Shown in pieces: positions 1 through 7,753 of a DNA stretch of 47,120 bases. The notes beneath the pieces were generated by a model that had not been told where the DNA came from, did not search any database, and saw only the letters and a list, made by a program, of their open reading frames with translations. Position 1 is the first letter of the stretch, and every line of letters starts with the position of its first letter. A program made the position numbers and the translations under genes. Source of the stretch: Bacillota bacterium (GTDB lineage Bacteria; Bacillota; Sulfobacillia; Sulfobacillales; Sulfobacillaceae); contig JAJYHT010000095.1 of the NCBI GenBank assembly GCA_021784595.1, positions 1 through 47,120 on the forward strand, in the 5' to 3' direction.

Positions 1-169
1 CGCTCCCACCGGTGGTACTATTACGGTCAAGGCGACCTTTAAATTGCCTAAGAGCGGCACCTTCAACTGGCAGTGCGAGGCTCCCTGCGGCACGGGCTCA
101 ACGGGTTGGGGCGGTCCCATGATTACCCCGGGTTATATGGAGGGTTCCGTCAACGTGACGGCCCAATAG
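1..169 (+). CDS. CuA-like cupredoxin, C-terminal part (cut by window edge)
   Basis: The reading frame enters at base 2 and ends with TAG at 167-169, giving the last 55 residues of a secreted copper-type domain. It contains WQCEAPCG followed by a G/W/G/G/P/M stretch. This is the copper loop also seen in the minus-strand paralogue at 4194-4778, and the two are nearly identical around the CxxxC pair. By analogy with cytochrome oxidase subunit II it is an extracytoplasmic electron carrier, or a copper site of a terminal oxidase or sulfur-oxidation system. The His that normally follows the second Cys in CuA is not seen. The N-terminus, and so the signal peptide, lies outside the window. It is followed 68 bp later by the radical-SAM-like gene. 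Confidence 0.75.
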   Translation, partial: APTGGTITVKATFKLPKSGTFNWQCEAPCGTGSTGWGGPMITPGYMEGSVNVTAQ

Positions 170-237
170 ACATTGTCAGGGCGGAGGGGCGGATTTGCCC
201 CTCTCCCCATATTTCGCGAAAGAAAGGACGACGATCA

Positions 238-1224
238 ATGCTAGACCTCAATGTAGAACCACAGATCGTCGTATGGGCGATAACCAAGAAGCGTCAATGG
301 CAACGTTGTCGTTTGGCGGCCACACCCTTCGAAGATGTTCACGAACTTTCCACGGACGAAATTCAGGTGGTTCTCGACGATATACGAAATCAATTTGTGC
401 ACCATCCGGTCATAATATTTACCGGTCGCAAAGTATGGGAACGGCCGGATTTTGACGACATTGTCCGCAGCGCGGTTAAAGACCAGCTGCCTATCGCGGT
501 GTTCGTGCCGACCGTTAATCACGTTGGCGCAGGGCATCTCGAACATTGGAAGACGCTAGGCGTTTCTTCGGTATTTCTTAAGATGGATGGTCCGGTTTCT
601 CGTGAAGGGTCTCGTGCAGTTGCTCTAGCAAAAGATGTGGTTTCGCGGTCATTAAGGCTTGAGATCAAGACGGTAGTGGGCCGTGACAACGTATCATGGT
701 TGCCGGACATAGCGCGATTAGTGGAGTCGTTGGGAGCCTCTAGTTGGGAAGTTAATTTTGGGGCTGCTAGCGGTCCATTGCGGGGCAAGCAAGGTTTGGA
801 TGCGGCCGCTATGGAGCATACGTTGGAGTGGTTATCTGATTTAGACGTGCATGCACCTTTTCGGATAATGGCTCTAGGAGCTCCCCAATACCAAAGAATT
901 TTATCCTCCCGGCATCCCATTTTGGATGCCGGGCGGCTAGCGATTAAAGAGGGCCGGGGATTGGTCTTCCTTGATCATCGGGGAATGGTCTTCCCCAGCG
1001 ACCATCTTCCGTTTGTGGCCGGAAACGTAAGGAAAACTTCATTGAGCGCCATTTATCGGGAATCTCCGCTGTTTTGCGCGTTACGTGACCCTCGGGTTTT
1101 AGAAGGACGATGTGGTCTATGCGCCTATCGGGTCACCTGTGGCGGAAGCCGAGATCGTGCGTATGCGGCTACCGGCAAACTATTCGCGGAAGACCCAGGA
1201 TGTTGGGATCCCCAATCGGCTTAA
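238..1224 (+). CDS. Radical-SAM/SPASM-like protein lacking the SAM-cluster cysteines
   Basis: The 328-residue protein starts at ATG 238, behind AAAGGA; the longer open frame overlaps the cupredoxin gene and is rejected. The C-terminus is a clear SPASM tail of the NirJ/AhbD kind: residues about 285-325 carry GNVRKTSLSAIYRESPLF, then CGLCAYRVTCGGSR and a final DPGCW. The N-terminal half resembles the radical SAM barrel, with the FTGRKVWERPDF strand and the later LEIKTVV strand. However, the place where CxxxCxxC should stand reads WAITKKRQWQRCRLAAT, so all three cluster cysteines are replaced. Radical SAM chemistry is therefore unlikely. A scaffold, a chaperone or an auxiliary Fe-S partner role is possible, but the function is unknown. 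The DoxX-like gene follows closely and may be co-transcribed. Confidence 0.75.
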   Translation: MLDLNVEPQIVVWAITKKRQWQRCRLAATPFEDVHELSTDEIQVVLDDIRNQFVHHPVIIFTGRKVWERPDFDDIVRSAVKDQLPIAVFVPTVNHVGAGHLEHWKTLGVSSVFLKMDGPVSREGSRAVALAKDVVSRSLRLEIKTVVGRDNVSWLPDIARLVESLGASSWEVNFGAASGPLRGKQGLDAAAMEHTLEWLSDLDVHAPFRIMALGAPQYQRILSSRHPILDAGRLAIKEGRGLVFLDHRGMVFPSDHLPFVAGNVRKTSLSAIYRESPLFCALRDPRVLEGRCGLCAYRVTCGGSRDRAYAATGKLFAEDPGCWDPQSA

Positions 1225-1271
1225 AGACGGTTGGGAAATAACAAATATGTGGTCAAAGGATGGCGCCTGTT

Positions 1272-2180
1272 ATGACTGAATCTACACGAAGAATTAGGAA
1301 TTGGCTTAAGTGGGGTCTTGGAGTGCTGTGGTTTGTCGATGGGTTGTTGCAATTGCAGCCTGGTATGTTTTCCATGGACATGATTAGCCAGGTGATGCAG
1401 CCTGCGCTGTCCGGCCAGCCTTCCTGGCTAACCCATATGGGAAATTGGGCGATTGCCTTGATTAGTCCCCATATTGCCCTCATCAACTGGGGATTTGCGG
1501 GGATCCAGCTGCTAATCGGGATATTGATATTGATGCGAAATCCGCGGTGGGTAAAATTTGGTTTGTGGTTGTCCATCGTGTGGGGTGTGGCGGTGTGGAT
1601 TTTTGGCGAGGGTTTGGGCAGCATCTTGACGGGAAGTGCCACAGCACTGAGCGGAGCACCTGGATCGGTAATTCTTTATGTATGGCTGGCGGTACTGTTG
1701 TTGATTCCCGATGCCTCTTGGTGCCTAGACAAGGCTCGGTGCTGGATGCGAGACGGAGTGGTCTACCTATGGTGGCTTGCCGCACTGCAACAAGCTATTC
1801 CCGCCTATTGGACTCCGTTAGGGTTGTCCTCGGTCTTTCAAAGCAATCTCATGATGCAGCCTCATTGGTTTGTGAAAGTTTTAAGTCCTGTGGTGAATTT
1901 TTCAGCAAAAAACCCGCACTTGCTTAATGGAATTTTAGTGTTTGGCATGATTTCGGTCGGAATTCTGTTGCTTTACCACGGCCGATGGAATTTTTGGGGA
2001 TTTTGGATTGGTACTGCACTCTTACTCTTTATGTGGATTTTCGGTCAAGGATTTGGTGGCGTGTTTTCGGGGATGGGAACCGATCCCAATGCCGCTCCTC
2101 TATGGTTCATGCTCATGCTGCCCAGCTATATGACGCGGCAGTTCCCGCAATTGCGGGTAAAAACTGAACAAATCGCTTGA
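1272..2180 (+). CDS. DoxX-like multi-span membrane protein with two tandem halves
   Basis: This 302-residue hydrophobic protein has about eight predicted membrane spans. It is built from two similar halves: WIFGEGLGSILTGSAT in the first is echoed by WIFGQGFGGVFSGMGTD in the second. Such internally duplicated proteins belong to the DoxX/DoxD-like membrane group, some of whose members are thiosulfate:quinone oxidoreductase subunits. That specific function is not shown here. ATG 1272 is preferred because AAAGGA lies at 1255-1260. The upstream ATG at 1260 overlaps that site and has no ribosome binding site of its own. The gene sits between the SPASM-like gene and a tiny membrane protein, in a neighbourhood of copper and flavin redox proteins, so a role in membrane electron transfer is a reasonable guess. 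Confidence 0.65.
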   Translation: MTESTRRIRNWLKWGLGVLWFVDGLLQLQPGMFSMDMISQVMQPALSGQPSWLTHMGNWAIALISPHIALINWGFAGIQLLIGILILMRNPRWVKFGLWLSIVWGVAVWIFGEGLGSILTGSATALSGAPGSVILYVWLAVLLLIPDASWCLDKARCWMRDGVVYLWWLAALQQAIPAYWTPLGLSSVFQSNLMMQPHWFVKVLSPVVNFSAKNPHLLNGILVFGMISVGILLLYHGRWNFWGFWIGTALLLFMWIFGQGFGGVFSGMGTDPNAAPLWFMLMLPSYMTRQFPQLRVKTEQIA

Positions 2181-2193
2181 ATAGCCTAAAAAA

Positions 2194-2219
2194 GCCCGCC
2201 GAAGACCTAATAGGCGGGG
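2194..2219 (+). terminator. Hairpin after the DoxX-like gene
   Basis: GCCCGCC and GGCGGGG face each other across a 12-base loop, 14 bases after the stop codon. There is no clear T-run, so this may be a weak terminator or only an mRNA-stabilising stem. Confidence 0.4.
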
Positions 2220-2273
2220 CCCGGGCGCACTTGCCGTCTGTCACAAATCTCTCTTAAAGAGGAGACCTCGCCG

Positions 2274-2459
2274 ATGATGCAAAAGGACACATGGTGGGCT
2301 TTGTGGTCGGCCTTGATGGGCATGTCCTTTTTATTCGAGGCGGCCGCGTGCGATGCCGAGCATAAGGTCACCATGGGTGTTTTACTCACCATTGGGGGAA
2401 CCATTGCGTTGATTGCGGCAGGATCCCTATGGGCTTTCAAGGTTGATCCCGAGGGCTAA
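2274..2459 (+). CDS. Small two-span membrane protein, unknown function
   Basis: The 61-residue protein is preceded by AAGAGGAG at a good distance from ATG 2274 (a second ATG follows at once). It has two hydrophobic stretches, roughly residues 8-25 and 33-54, with a short polar CDAEHK loop between them, so it is likely a membrane hairpin. I do not recognise the family. It lies between the DoxX-like gene and the flavoprotein gene on the same strand. It could be a small accessory subunit of a membrane complex, but nothing in the sequence proves that. Confidence 0.6.
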   Translation: MMQKDTWWALWSALMGMSFLFEAAACDAEHKVTMGVLLTIGGTIALIAAGSLWAFKVDPEG

Positions 2460-2588
2460 GGGAGTGTTATCGGCGATTGGCCATTGGGTCCCTCACAATA
2501 CGTCCACATGACCGTATGTTCTGTGGGTGATGCCGAGTAACCTCACAGTATAAGGGCAGTCGACAGCTGAACGGAGGAGGACCTAACC

Positions 2589-3995
2589 ATGAACAAAATT
2601 TTTGATGTGGTCGTGATAGGGGGCGGTGGCGGGGGATATCCCGCCGCATTGCGCATAGCACACAGTGGGCGTTCCGTGCTAATGATTGACGAGAAGGGAA
2701 ATTTGGGTGGAAACTGTCTTTTTGAGGGTTGTGTGCCTTCCAAAGCAGTGCGGGAGGCGGCCGCGTTGGCGGTCAAAATCCGGGGAGCGGAATATTTTGG
2801 CCTTGATGCAGAGATTGAACTGCCTCATTGGGATCGCATCAGATCGTATAAAGACAGAATACAGACTTACCGGTACGCTCAACACCGCAACGAAATTGAA
2901 GAAACCGCGCTATTAACCATGGTGCGGGGTGTAGGCCGATTTGTCAGTGACCATGAAATTGCGGTAGAAGACTGGGATCGGGAAACCACTGATGTGGTGA
3001 CGGGCCATGATATTATTATTGCCACTGGTTCAGAAGTGCGATCGCTGTCCATTCCCGGAGCCGAATATCTTTGGCATAGCCATCATCTCTTTGCTTGGCA
3101 TGAGGCGGTTCGGGAGATGCCATTGGATATTGTCATTCTTGGCGGAGGGTACATTGGAGTCGAAACCGCGTCGATGTTGTCCGCTTTGGGTCTTCACGTG
3201 ACTTTGCTCGAAATGGCGCCATCGATTTTGCCCGGAATGGATCAGGATTTGGTTAAAGTGATGGCGGGACATATGACTCAGCGCGGTGTGCGAATCGAAA
3301 CCGGGGTTCGTGTGGAGGCGGTGGCCCGAGTGCCTGGGGGGCAATATCGAGTGACCGGACGCCGCGTCTTTGGCAACCGGTCGGCGGAATGGCTGACGCA
3401 ACAGGTATTTCAAGCAGTGGGCCGCGTTCCGAGCTTGCCGCCGGATTTGGGATTGGAAAAGGCTGGCGTCGCCTATGGGCCCAAGGGAATTATGGTGGAT
3501 GATCACATGCGCACCAATGTGCCGCACATCTATGCGCCGGGTGATGTTAATGGCCTCTCCATGCTATTTCATTCGGCGGTCCGAATGAGTGAAATTGCAG
3601 CCCAGGAAATTCTGCGCCATGGTCATTCGGATGATGCCTTCAATCCCAAGGAGATGCCGGAAACTGTATTCGCTGACCCTGAAGCGATGAGTGTGGGTAT
3701 GACGGCAGATGAAGCACGAGGAGCCGGGATTAGGGTGTGGGAGGAAACTCGACCCATGGGCGTGGAAGCCAAAGCCCAAATAATGGGCAACACCGAAGGA
3801 TTTTTTAAAATGGTCATATCTAGGCAAAACGGAGAAATCATCGGGGTGCAGGCTGTGGGAATTGACGCGGCAAACCTCTCGTCGATTGCCCAAGTGGCAG
3901 TACGGCTAGGATTGACGCCACGCGACTTAGGCCGCATGACATTTGCGCATCCCACGCAGTTTGAAGTAATTGACCGGCTGGCACGATCCATTTGA
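2589..3995 (+). CDS. lpdA: Dihydrolipoamide-dehydrogenase-like flavoprotein disulfide reductase
   Basis: The protein has 468 residues, normal for class I pyridine-nucleotide disulfide oxidoreductases. The start is fixed by GGAGGAGG at 2573-2580. Visible parts in order are: the FAD-binding VVVIGGGGGGYPAA; the redox disulfide GGNCLFEGCVPSK (Cys pair four residues apart); the NAD(P)-binding VILGGGYIGVETA; the FAD motif YAPGDVNG; and the dimerisation domain ending FAHPTQFE, which supplies the His/Glu catalytic dyad. The family oxidises protein-bound dihydrolipoamide with NAD+. No E1/E2 dehydrogenase genes lie beside it, so the partner is unknown; a lipoate-binding protein elsewhere or a mercuric-reductase-like use is possible. 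A strong terminator follows. Confidence 0.85.
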   Translation: MNKIFDVVVIGGGGGGYPAALRIAHSGRSVLMIDEKGNLGGNCLFEGCVPSKAVREAAALAVKIRGAEYFGLDAEIELPHWDRIRSYKDRIQTYRYAQHRNEIEETALLTMVRGVGRFVSDHEIAVEDWDRETTDVVTGHDIIIATGSEVRSLSIPGAEYLWHSHHLFAWHEAVREMPLDIVILGGGYIGVETASMLSALGLHVTLLEMAPSILPGMDQDLVKVMAGHMTQRGVRIETGVRVEAVARVPGGQYRVTGRRVFGNRSAEWLTQQVFQAVGRVPSLPPDLGLEKAGVAYGPKGIMVDDHMRTNVPHIYAPGDVNGLSMLFHSAVRMSEIAAQEILRHGHSDDAFNPKEMPETVFADPEAMSVGMTADEARGAGIRVWEETRPMGVEAKAQIMGNTEGFFKMVISRQNGEIIGVQAVGIDAANLSSIAQVAVRLGLTPRDLGRMTFAHPTQFEVIDRLARSI

Positions 3996-4016
3996 GAACC
4001 GACCTGAGAACATTGT

Positions 4017-4046
4017 GAGCCTCCACTGGGAGGCTCTTCTTTTTAA
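4017..4046 (+). terminator. Intrinsic terminator after lpdA
   Basis: A perfect 8-bp stem (GAGCCTCC / GGAGGCTC) with a four-base loop is followed by TTCTTTTT. It lies 21 bases after the lpdA stop. Confidence 0.85.
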
Positions 4047-4070
4047 ATCCGCTAATCAAGGCGCAATGAC

Positions 4071-4100
4071 ATAGCCCGGCCTCTGGGGAGAGCGGGCTAT
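4071..4100 (-). terminator. Hairpin downstream of the cupredoxin gene
   Basis: ATAGCCCG and CGGGCTAT form an 8-bp stem around a 14-base loop, about 95 bases beyond the stop of the minus-strand cupredoxin gene. There is no T-run on either strand, so the terminator call is tentative. Confidence 0.35.
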
Positions 4101-4193
4101 GGAATGAATTCTGTATAAACTTTTGCTGCTACAGAGTTGCCGCGCTAATATCATTTCAGCCAAACACTGGCAGGCTGTCGCTATGTCTGGGCC

Positions 4194-4778
4194 TTATGCT
4201 TTGACGGTTACTGTTCCCTGCATCCAACCCGGGGTCATCATAGGTCCGCCCCAGCCACTCGCAGTAGTTCCGCAGGGAGCCTCGCACTGCCAGTCGTAAA
4301 CTCCAGCCTTCGGTACCTTAAATGTGGCTTGGACAGTTACTGTGCCACCGGTCGGCGCGGCAGGCACCACAATATTAAGTCCCAATCCGGGCACCGTGAA
4401 GGTGTGGGCAACATTTTGGTCGGCAATGAGGCTTACGGGTTTGCCATTGACCAATTCAGTGCCATTGACGGTACCGAGTACCTTATCATAAGGAGAGTCG
4501 GTGGATAACGGAGCGGTCCCGTCGTCATAGGACTTTATGGTGAATACCACCGTATCACCCTGATGTACGGTCAAAAAGGCGTTGGTAAATTTAGGCCACC
4601 CGGGTTTATTGAGCATCTTGCCGGTTTCAATCATGGTGGCCACATGGACTACAGGATGGACGGCCGGTGTAGTGGGCGGAGTTGCAGTGGTGGAGCCGCA
4701 GCCCGCTGCAATCGCAACCAAGCTTCCTGCGGTCATACTGACAACACCCCAGCGAATGAGGCTTTTTGTCTTGTTCAT
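4194..4778 (-). CDS. CuA-like cupredoxin lipoprotein
   Basis: The 194-residue precursor starts behind AAGGAGGAAA. A signal peptide ends in a lipobox (AIAAGC, lipidated Cys about residue 27), followed by a Thr/Pro-rich linker, so the protein is anchored outside the membrane. The cupredoxin domain keeps the oxidase subunit II layout: NVAHTFTVPGLGLNIVVP supplies the first His, and VYDWQCEAPCG supplies the CxxxC pair. A Met-rich GGPMMTPGWM follows, where CuA proteins carry a His and a Met. The second His is absent, so a true binuclear CuA site is doubtful and a modified mononuclear or binuclear copper site is more likely. It is paralogous to the partial gene at the left edge and convergent with lpdA. 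Confidence 0.8.
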   Translation of the reverse strand: MNKTKSLIRWGVVSMTAGSLVAIAAGCGSTTATPPTTPAVHPVVHVATMIETGKMLNKPGWPKFTNAFLTVHQGDTVVFTIKSYDDGTAPLSTDSPYDKVLGTVNGTELVNGKPVSLIADQNVAHTFTVPGLGLNIVVPAAPTGGTVTVQATFKVPKAGVYDWQCEAPCGTTASGWGGPMMTPGWMQGTVTVKA

Positions 4779-4939
4779 CGAAGTTTCCTCCTTGGAAATT
4801 GTCTTTGCAACATCGTTGTGGTTTCGTTATCAGTGTAGAATGCCCCGCACCGTTCTCCTACGGACGGATGGGTCGCTGTTGGCGTAGCCCAATGACCCTG
4901 CTCTTATCCTTCTTTAGGATGAGTCGATAAATAACGTTG

Positions 4940-4945
4940 TATAAT
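4940..4945 (+). promoter_or_regulatory. -10 element upstream of the OsmC-like gene
   Basis: A perfect TATAAT stands about 90 bases before the OsmC-like start. No good -35 is visible at 16-18 bases, so only the -10 is claimed. Confidence 0.4.
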
Positions 4946-5033
4946 ATGACCATAATAAGTAAGGACCAATCATCCGTTACTATGGCCCGTTTTGCAGGGG
5001 CGGATGGGGGAACCAAAGGGGCGTATCAGGACC

Positions 5034-5438
5034 ATGCAAACCTATGAAGTGCGGGTTGCCCGCCAGGACGCTATTCATGTACAAGCGACGGTGCGAGATT
5101 TTACACTGCAACTGGGTGCCAAACGCGGCGATGCTGGTGCGGGATTTAATCCCGTGGAAACCCTTTTAAGCGCTGTCGGCACGTGCTTTCTCACCGCGTT
5201 GGGGTTTGTCGCTGAACTATCCCATGTTTGCATTGATAATGCGGTCATGACATTGGAGGCCACCCGACAAGATCGACCCCCAATTGTGGTCGGCATTCGG
5301 TATGTTTTGCAAGTGGCGAGCGACCTTGAAGAGTCGCGCATGGACAGGATTATTGAACTGGCCAAACGCAACAGTACGGTATTTCAAACAATTTCGCTGG
5401 CAGTGCCGATTGAAGGCCGTTGGGTTCGACAAGGGTAA
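5034..5438 (+). CDS. OsmC-family protein, resolving cysteine apparently missing
   Basis: The protein has 134 residues from ATG 5034, with AAAGGGG just upstream; longer TTG or ATG starts are possible. The OsmC/Ohr fold signature is visible: a first helix NPVETLLSAVGTCFLTALGFVAEL containing one Cys, and a final helix. In that final helix the usual CPV motif reads RNSTVFQT, so the second, resolving Cys is replaced. OsmC and Ohr proteins reduce organic hydroperoxides with two thiols. This member has another Cys at SHVC, but not at the standard place. It may use a one-Cys mechanism or have a binding role. It stands alone, with about 425 bases of non-coding sequence after it. Confidence 0.75.
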   Translation: MQTYEVRVARQDAIHVQATVRDFTLQLGAKRGDAGAGFNPVETLLSAVGTCFLTALGFVAELSHVCIDNAVMTLEATRQDRPPIVVGIRYVLQVASDLEESRMDRIIELAKRNSTVFQTISLAVPIEGRWVRQG

Positions 5439-5865
5439 CCATCTCTGACTCGTCGCCCTCGTTTCACCGCCCAGCAGGAACCCCCTCGATGTCAAGCTTT
5501 GGGTCTTTTGTAATTCGCTGAACAACCTCGCCCAAGATGCGTCCGTCCTTTCGCACCCTATAACGTTTTAAGCTTTAGCATTTAATCGGGCGGCGTTCGA
5601 TGAGGTGCCCGGTCATATCTTCTCTGCGCAATGCCTGAGGTGGCGACCACTGCCTTTAGATCAATGCCCGGTATAAATGTCAAATCATGCAGGGTTGGCT
5701 GGCCGCTTCAGTTTTAGGTATGAGGTGGCTTTGGGCCAAAGTTCAATTGTACAGGATTGCTACAGGGTTCCGTTGCTATGCTGAATGAGAGCAGTCTCCC
5801 ATCCGGGGATGTCGCACACCTATTTTCGAACTAGATACATAGTGAGCGTTCAGAGGAGGACAGCA
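5439..5865 (+). other. Intergenic stretch before the Tad genes
   Basis: I checked both strands and found no gene-like frame, no recognisable RNA and no strong hairpin. A promoter for the Tad operon should lie here, but I cannot place it. Confidence 0.4.
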
Positions 5866-7056
5866 ATGGCCAAGCCATATATTTGGCGATTACAAGATCC
5901 CATGCCGTCGCAAGCTCAGGAATCGGGGATTAACCCTGGGCAATGGGTTCAGCAGTGGCAAGTCCGGATCGAGTCGGAATATCCCCAGCTAGTGGGTCAT
6001 CTGGTATGGGATCGTGAGCGCCTGGCGGCATTGGAAAAAGCCGTCGATCGGATTATGGTATCCGACGAAGAAGTGCCCGGACGAGCTTTGTTGCGGCGCT
6101 CATTGTTAAATCGTCTAACCGGGTTGGGTCCTTTGGATGCCTTATTAACCGATGACCGCAATACTGAGATTATGGTCAATGGTCCGCGCGCGGTGTTTTG
6201 CGAACGGCAAGGTCTCATCACGCCAGTCGATCTGCAATTTGAGGACGCGGAGGAAGTGACGCTGTTGGCCCAGCGATTAGCCCACCGGGCGGGACGAGAA
6301 TTGACCACGGAACATCCTTGGTGTGATGCTCAACTTGCCGATGGATCGCGCATTCACTGCGTGCTGCCGCCCGTTAGTGAACAGCCAACCTTGACTATTC
6401 GGCGCGCGCCGCCCAAGCCTTTGGATCTCGATGACTATTTGAGGGTGGGCGCCCTATCTAACGAGTTATGGTCTGACTTGCGAGGTTTGGTCGTTCAACG
6501 GCGAAATATTGTGGTAGCTGGCGGTGCTGGCACCGGCAAGACGAGTCTTTTGAGGTTGCTTGCCGAACAATCTGCTTCAGACGAACGCTTAATCACGATC
6601 GAAGATGTCCGGGAATTGAATTTGCGCCATCCGCATGTTGTCAGCCTGGAAACCTATCGTCAGCACACATTGCACAACTTAATCGTGAATGCTCTCCGAA
6701 TGAGACCTGATCGCATTATTGTGGGTGAGGTGCGCGGTGATGAAGCGCTCGAACTGATTGAAGCCATGCAAACCGGTCATCCGGGCAGCCTGTCCACGGT
6801 GCATAGCCAAGCAGGTGATATGCGGACGGTGTACCGATTGGCGCGAATGTGTGTCAAGGGTAACTCAGGCATTCCCTTTGATGCCTTGGTCGGGCAAATT
6901 CTATCGACAGTCGATGTCATTGTCTATGTTCGGCGTTTTCCCGACGGTGTGCGTCGGATTGACGCGGTCAGTCAAGTTACCCCGGAAGGACTTCGCACTC
7001 TATGGCAATATGACGGAGCCGAGTGGGTGGCATTGGGGAAATATGCCGATGGATAA
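5866..7056 (+). CDS. cpaF: Tad/Flp pilus assembly ATPase (CpaF/TadA)
   Basis: The 396-residue protein starts at ATG 5866, behind AGAGGAGG. The in-frame extension to 5785 has no ribosome binding site. The type II/IV secretion ATPase core is complete: Walker A GGAGTGKTSLLR (about residue 223), the Asp-box TIEDVRELNL, RMRPDRIIVGEVRGDEALELIEAMQTGHPGS covering Walker B and the His box, and a following LSTVHSQ. It is the cytoplasmic hexameric motor that drives Flp-type pilus or pseudopilus assembly. tadB and tadC follow with overlapping ends, so the three genes are translationally coupled. The pilin and TadE-like genes are not here but 11 kb away at 19.3-20.2 kb. Confidence 0.92.
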   Translation: MAKPYIWRLQDPMPSQAQESGINPGQWVQQWQVRIESEYPQLVGHLVWDRERLAALEKAVDRIMVSDEEVPGRALLRRSLLNRLTGLGPLDALLTDDRNTEIMVNGPRAVFCERQGLITPVDLQFEDAEEVTLLAQRLAHRAGRELTTEHPWCDAQLADGSRIHCVLPPVSEQPTLTIRRAPPKPLDLDDYLRVGALSNELWSDLRGLVVQRRNIVVAGGAGTGKTSLLRLLAEQSASDERLITIEDVRELNLRHPHVVSLETYRQHTLHNLIVNALRMRPDRIIVGEVRGDEALELIEAMQTGHPGSLSTVHSQAGDMRTVYRLARMCVKGNSGIPFDALVGQILSTVDVIVYVRRFPDGVRRIDAVSQVTPEGLRTLWQYDGAEWVALGKYADG

Positions 7057-7753
7057 GGTGGTCATTGCGGCCTTGGCTGGACTTGTAGCGCATCGCTGGA
7101 TAACCCAGGCAAGAGCTTGGATGTTGCCCGTAGGTTTAATGGGGGCCATGGTTTGGGGATCGACCTGGATTATGATTTCAGTGGGCTTGATGTTGACGGG
7201 CTTTGAATTCTATGGGCGAGCAAGAGAATTCGAACGACAACGCGACCGTCAGGAACAGGAGGCGGAAGTTTTTTTGCAACGGCTGGCACAATTGTTGCCC
7301 ACGAGGGGAGGGCTTAGCCTAGCGCTCCAAGATATGGGGTACCGCGATAGCCAGGTGGGCCGAGAACCTAATCCCGAACGCCTATTGGTAGGACTCTTTA
7401 AGATGTGGAACGTCAATGCTGTGGGGATGGTGGCGTCTGCCGCCCAAGTGGTATTGCGGCACGGCGGAGCGCTGCAGCCAGTGGTCGAGCAGGCTGCTCG
7501 AAAAATTGCCCAGGATCGCGAGCGTCGGTTCCAGCGGCACTTGGAAGAGGCCACGAAACGCACTACTGTGGTGATTCTAGGATTTGCACCCTATTTCATG
7601 ATGGTGATGTTGAGGTTTATGGTTCCGTCTATGTATATGGCCCTTCTGGGCAATGCAATAGGCAAACTGGCTGTGGTCGGGGTAGGTCTGGTCAGCGGTG
7701 GCGTGCTTTTAGTCCTGGGCAGTCACGTGATGCGAGATGGGCAAAGCCGATGA
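7049..7753 (+). CDS. tadB: Tad pilus inner-membrane protein TadB-like
   Basis: This 234-residue protein overlaps the cpaF stop. ATG 7049 is chosen because GGGGAA lies eight bases upstream; ATG 7043 is two codons earlier. Hydrophobic segments lie at the start (about residues 3-50) and at the C-terminus (about 170-225), around a cytoplasmic type II secretion F-like domain with the amphipathic EEATKRTTVVILGFAP stretch. TadB forms the membrane platform with TadC above the CpaF motor. The gene is shorter than classic TadB proteins (about 300 residues), mainly at the N-terminus. Confidence 0.8.
   Translation: MDKVVIAALAGLVAHRWITQARAWMLPVGLMGAMVWGSTWIMISVGLMLTGFEFYGRAREFERQRDRQEQEAEVFLQRLAQLLPTRGGLSLALQDMGYRDSQVGREPNPERLLVGLFKMWNVNAVGMVASAAQVVLRHGGALQPVVEQAARKIAQDRERRFQRHLEEATKRTTVVILGFAPYFMMVMLRFMVPSMYMALLGNAIGKLAVVGVGLVSGGVLLVLGSHVMRDGQSR

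Noticed and set aside
73-237. Extended start for the SPASM-like gene at 73
   Set aside because: It runs through the cupredoxin gene in another frame and has no ribosome binding site; ATG 238 has one.
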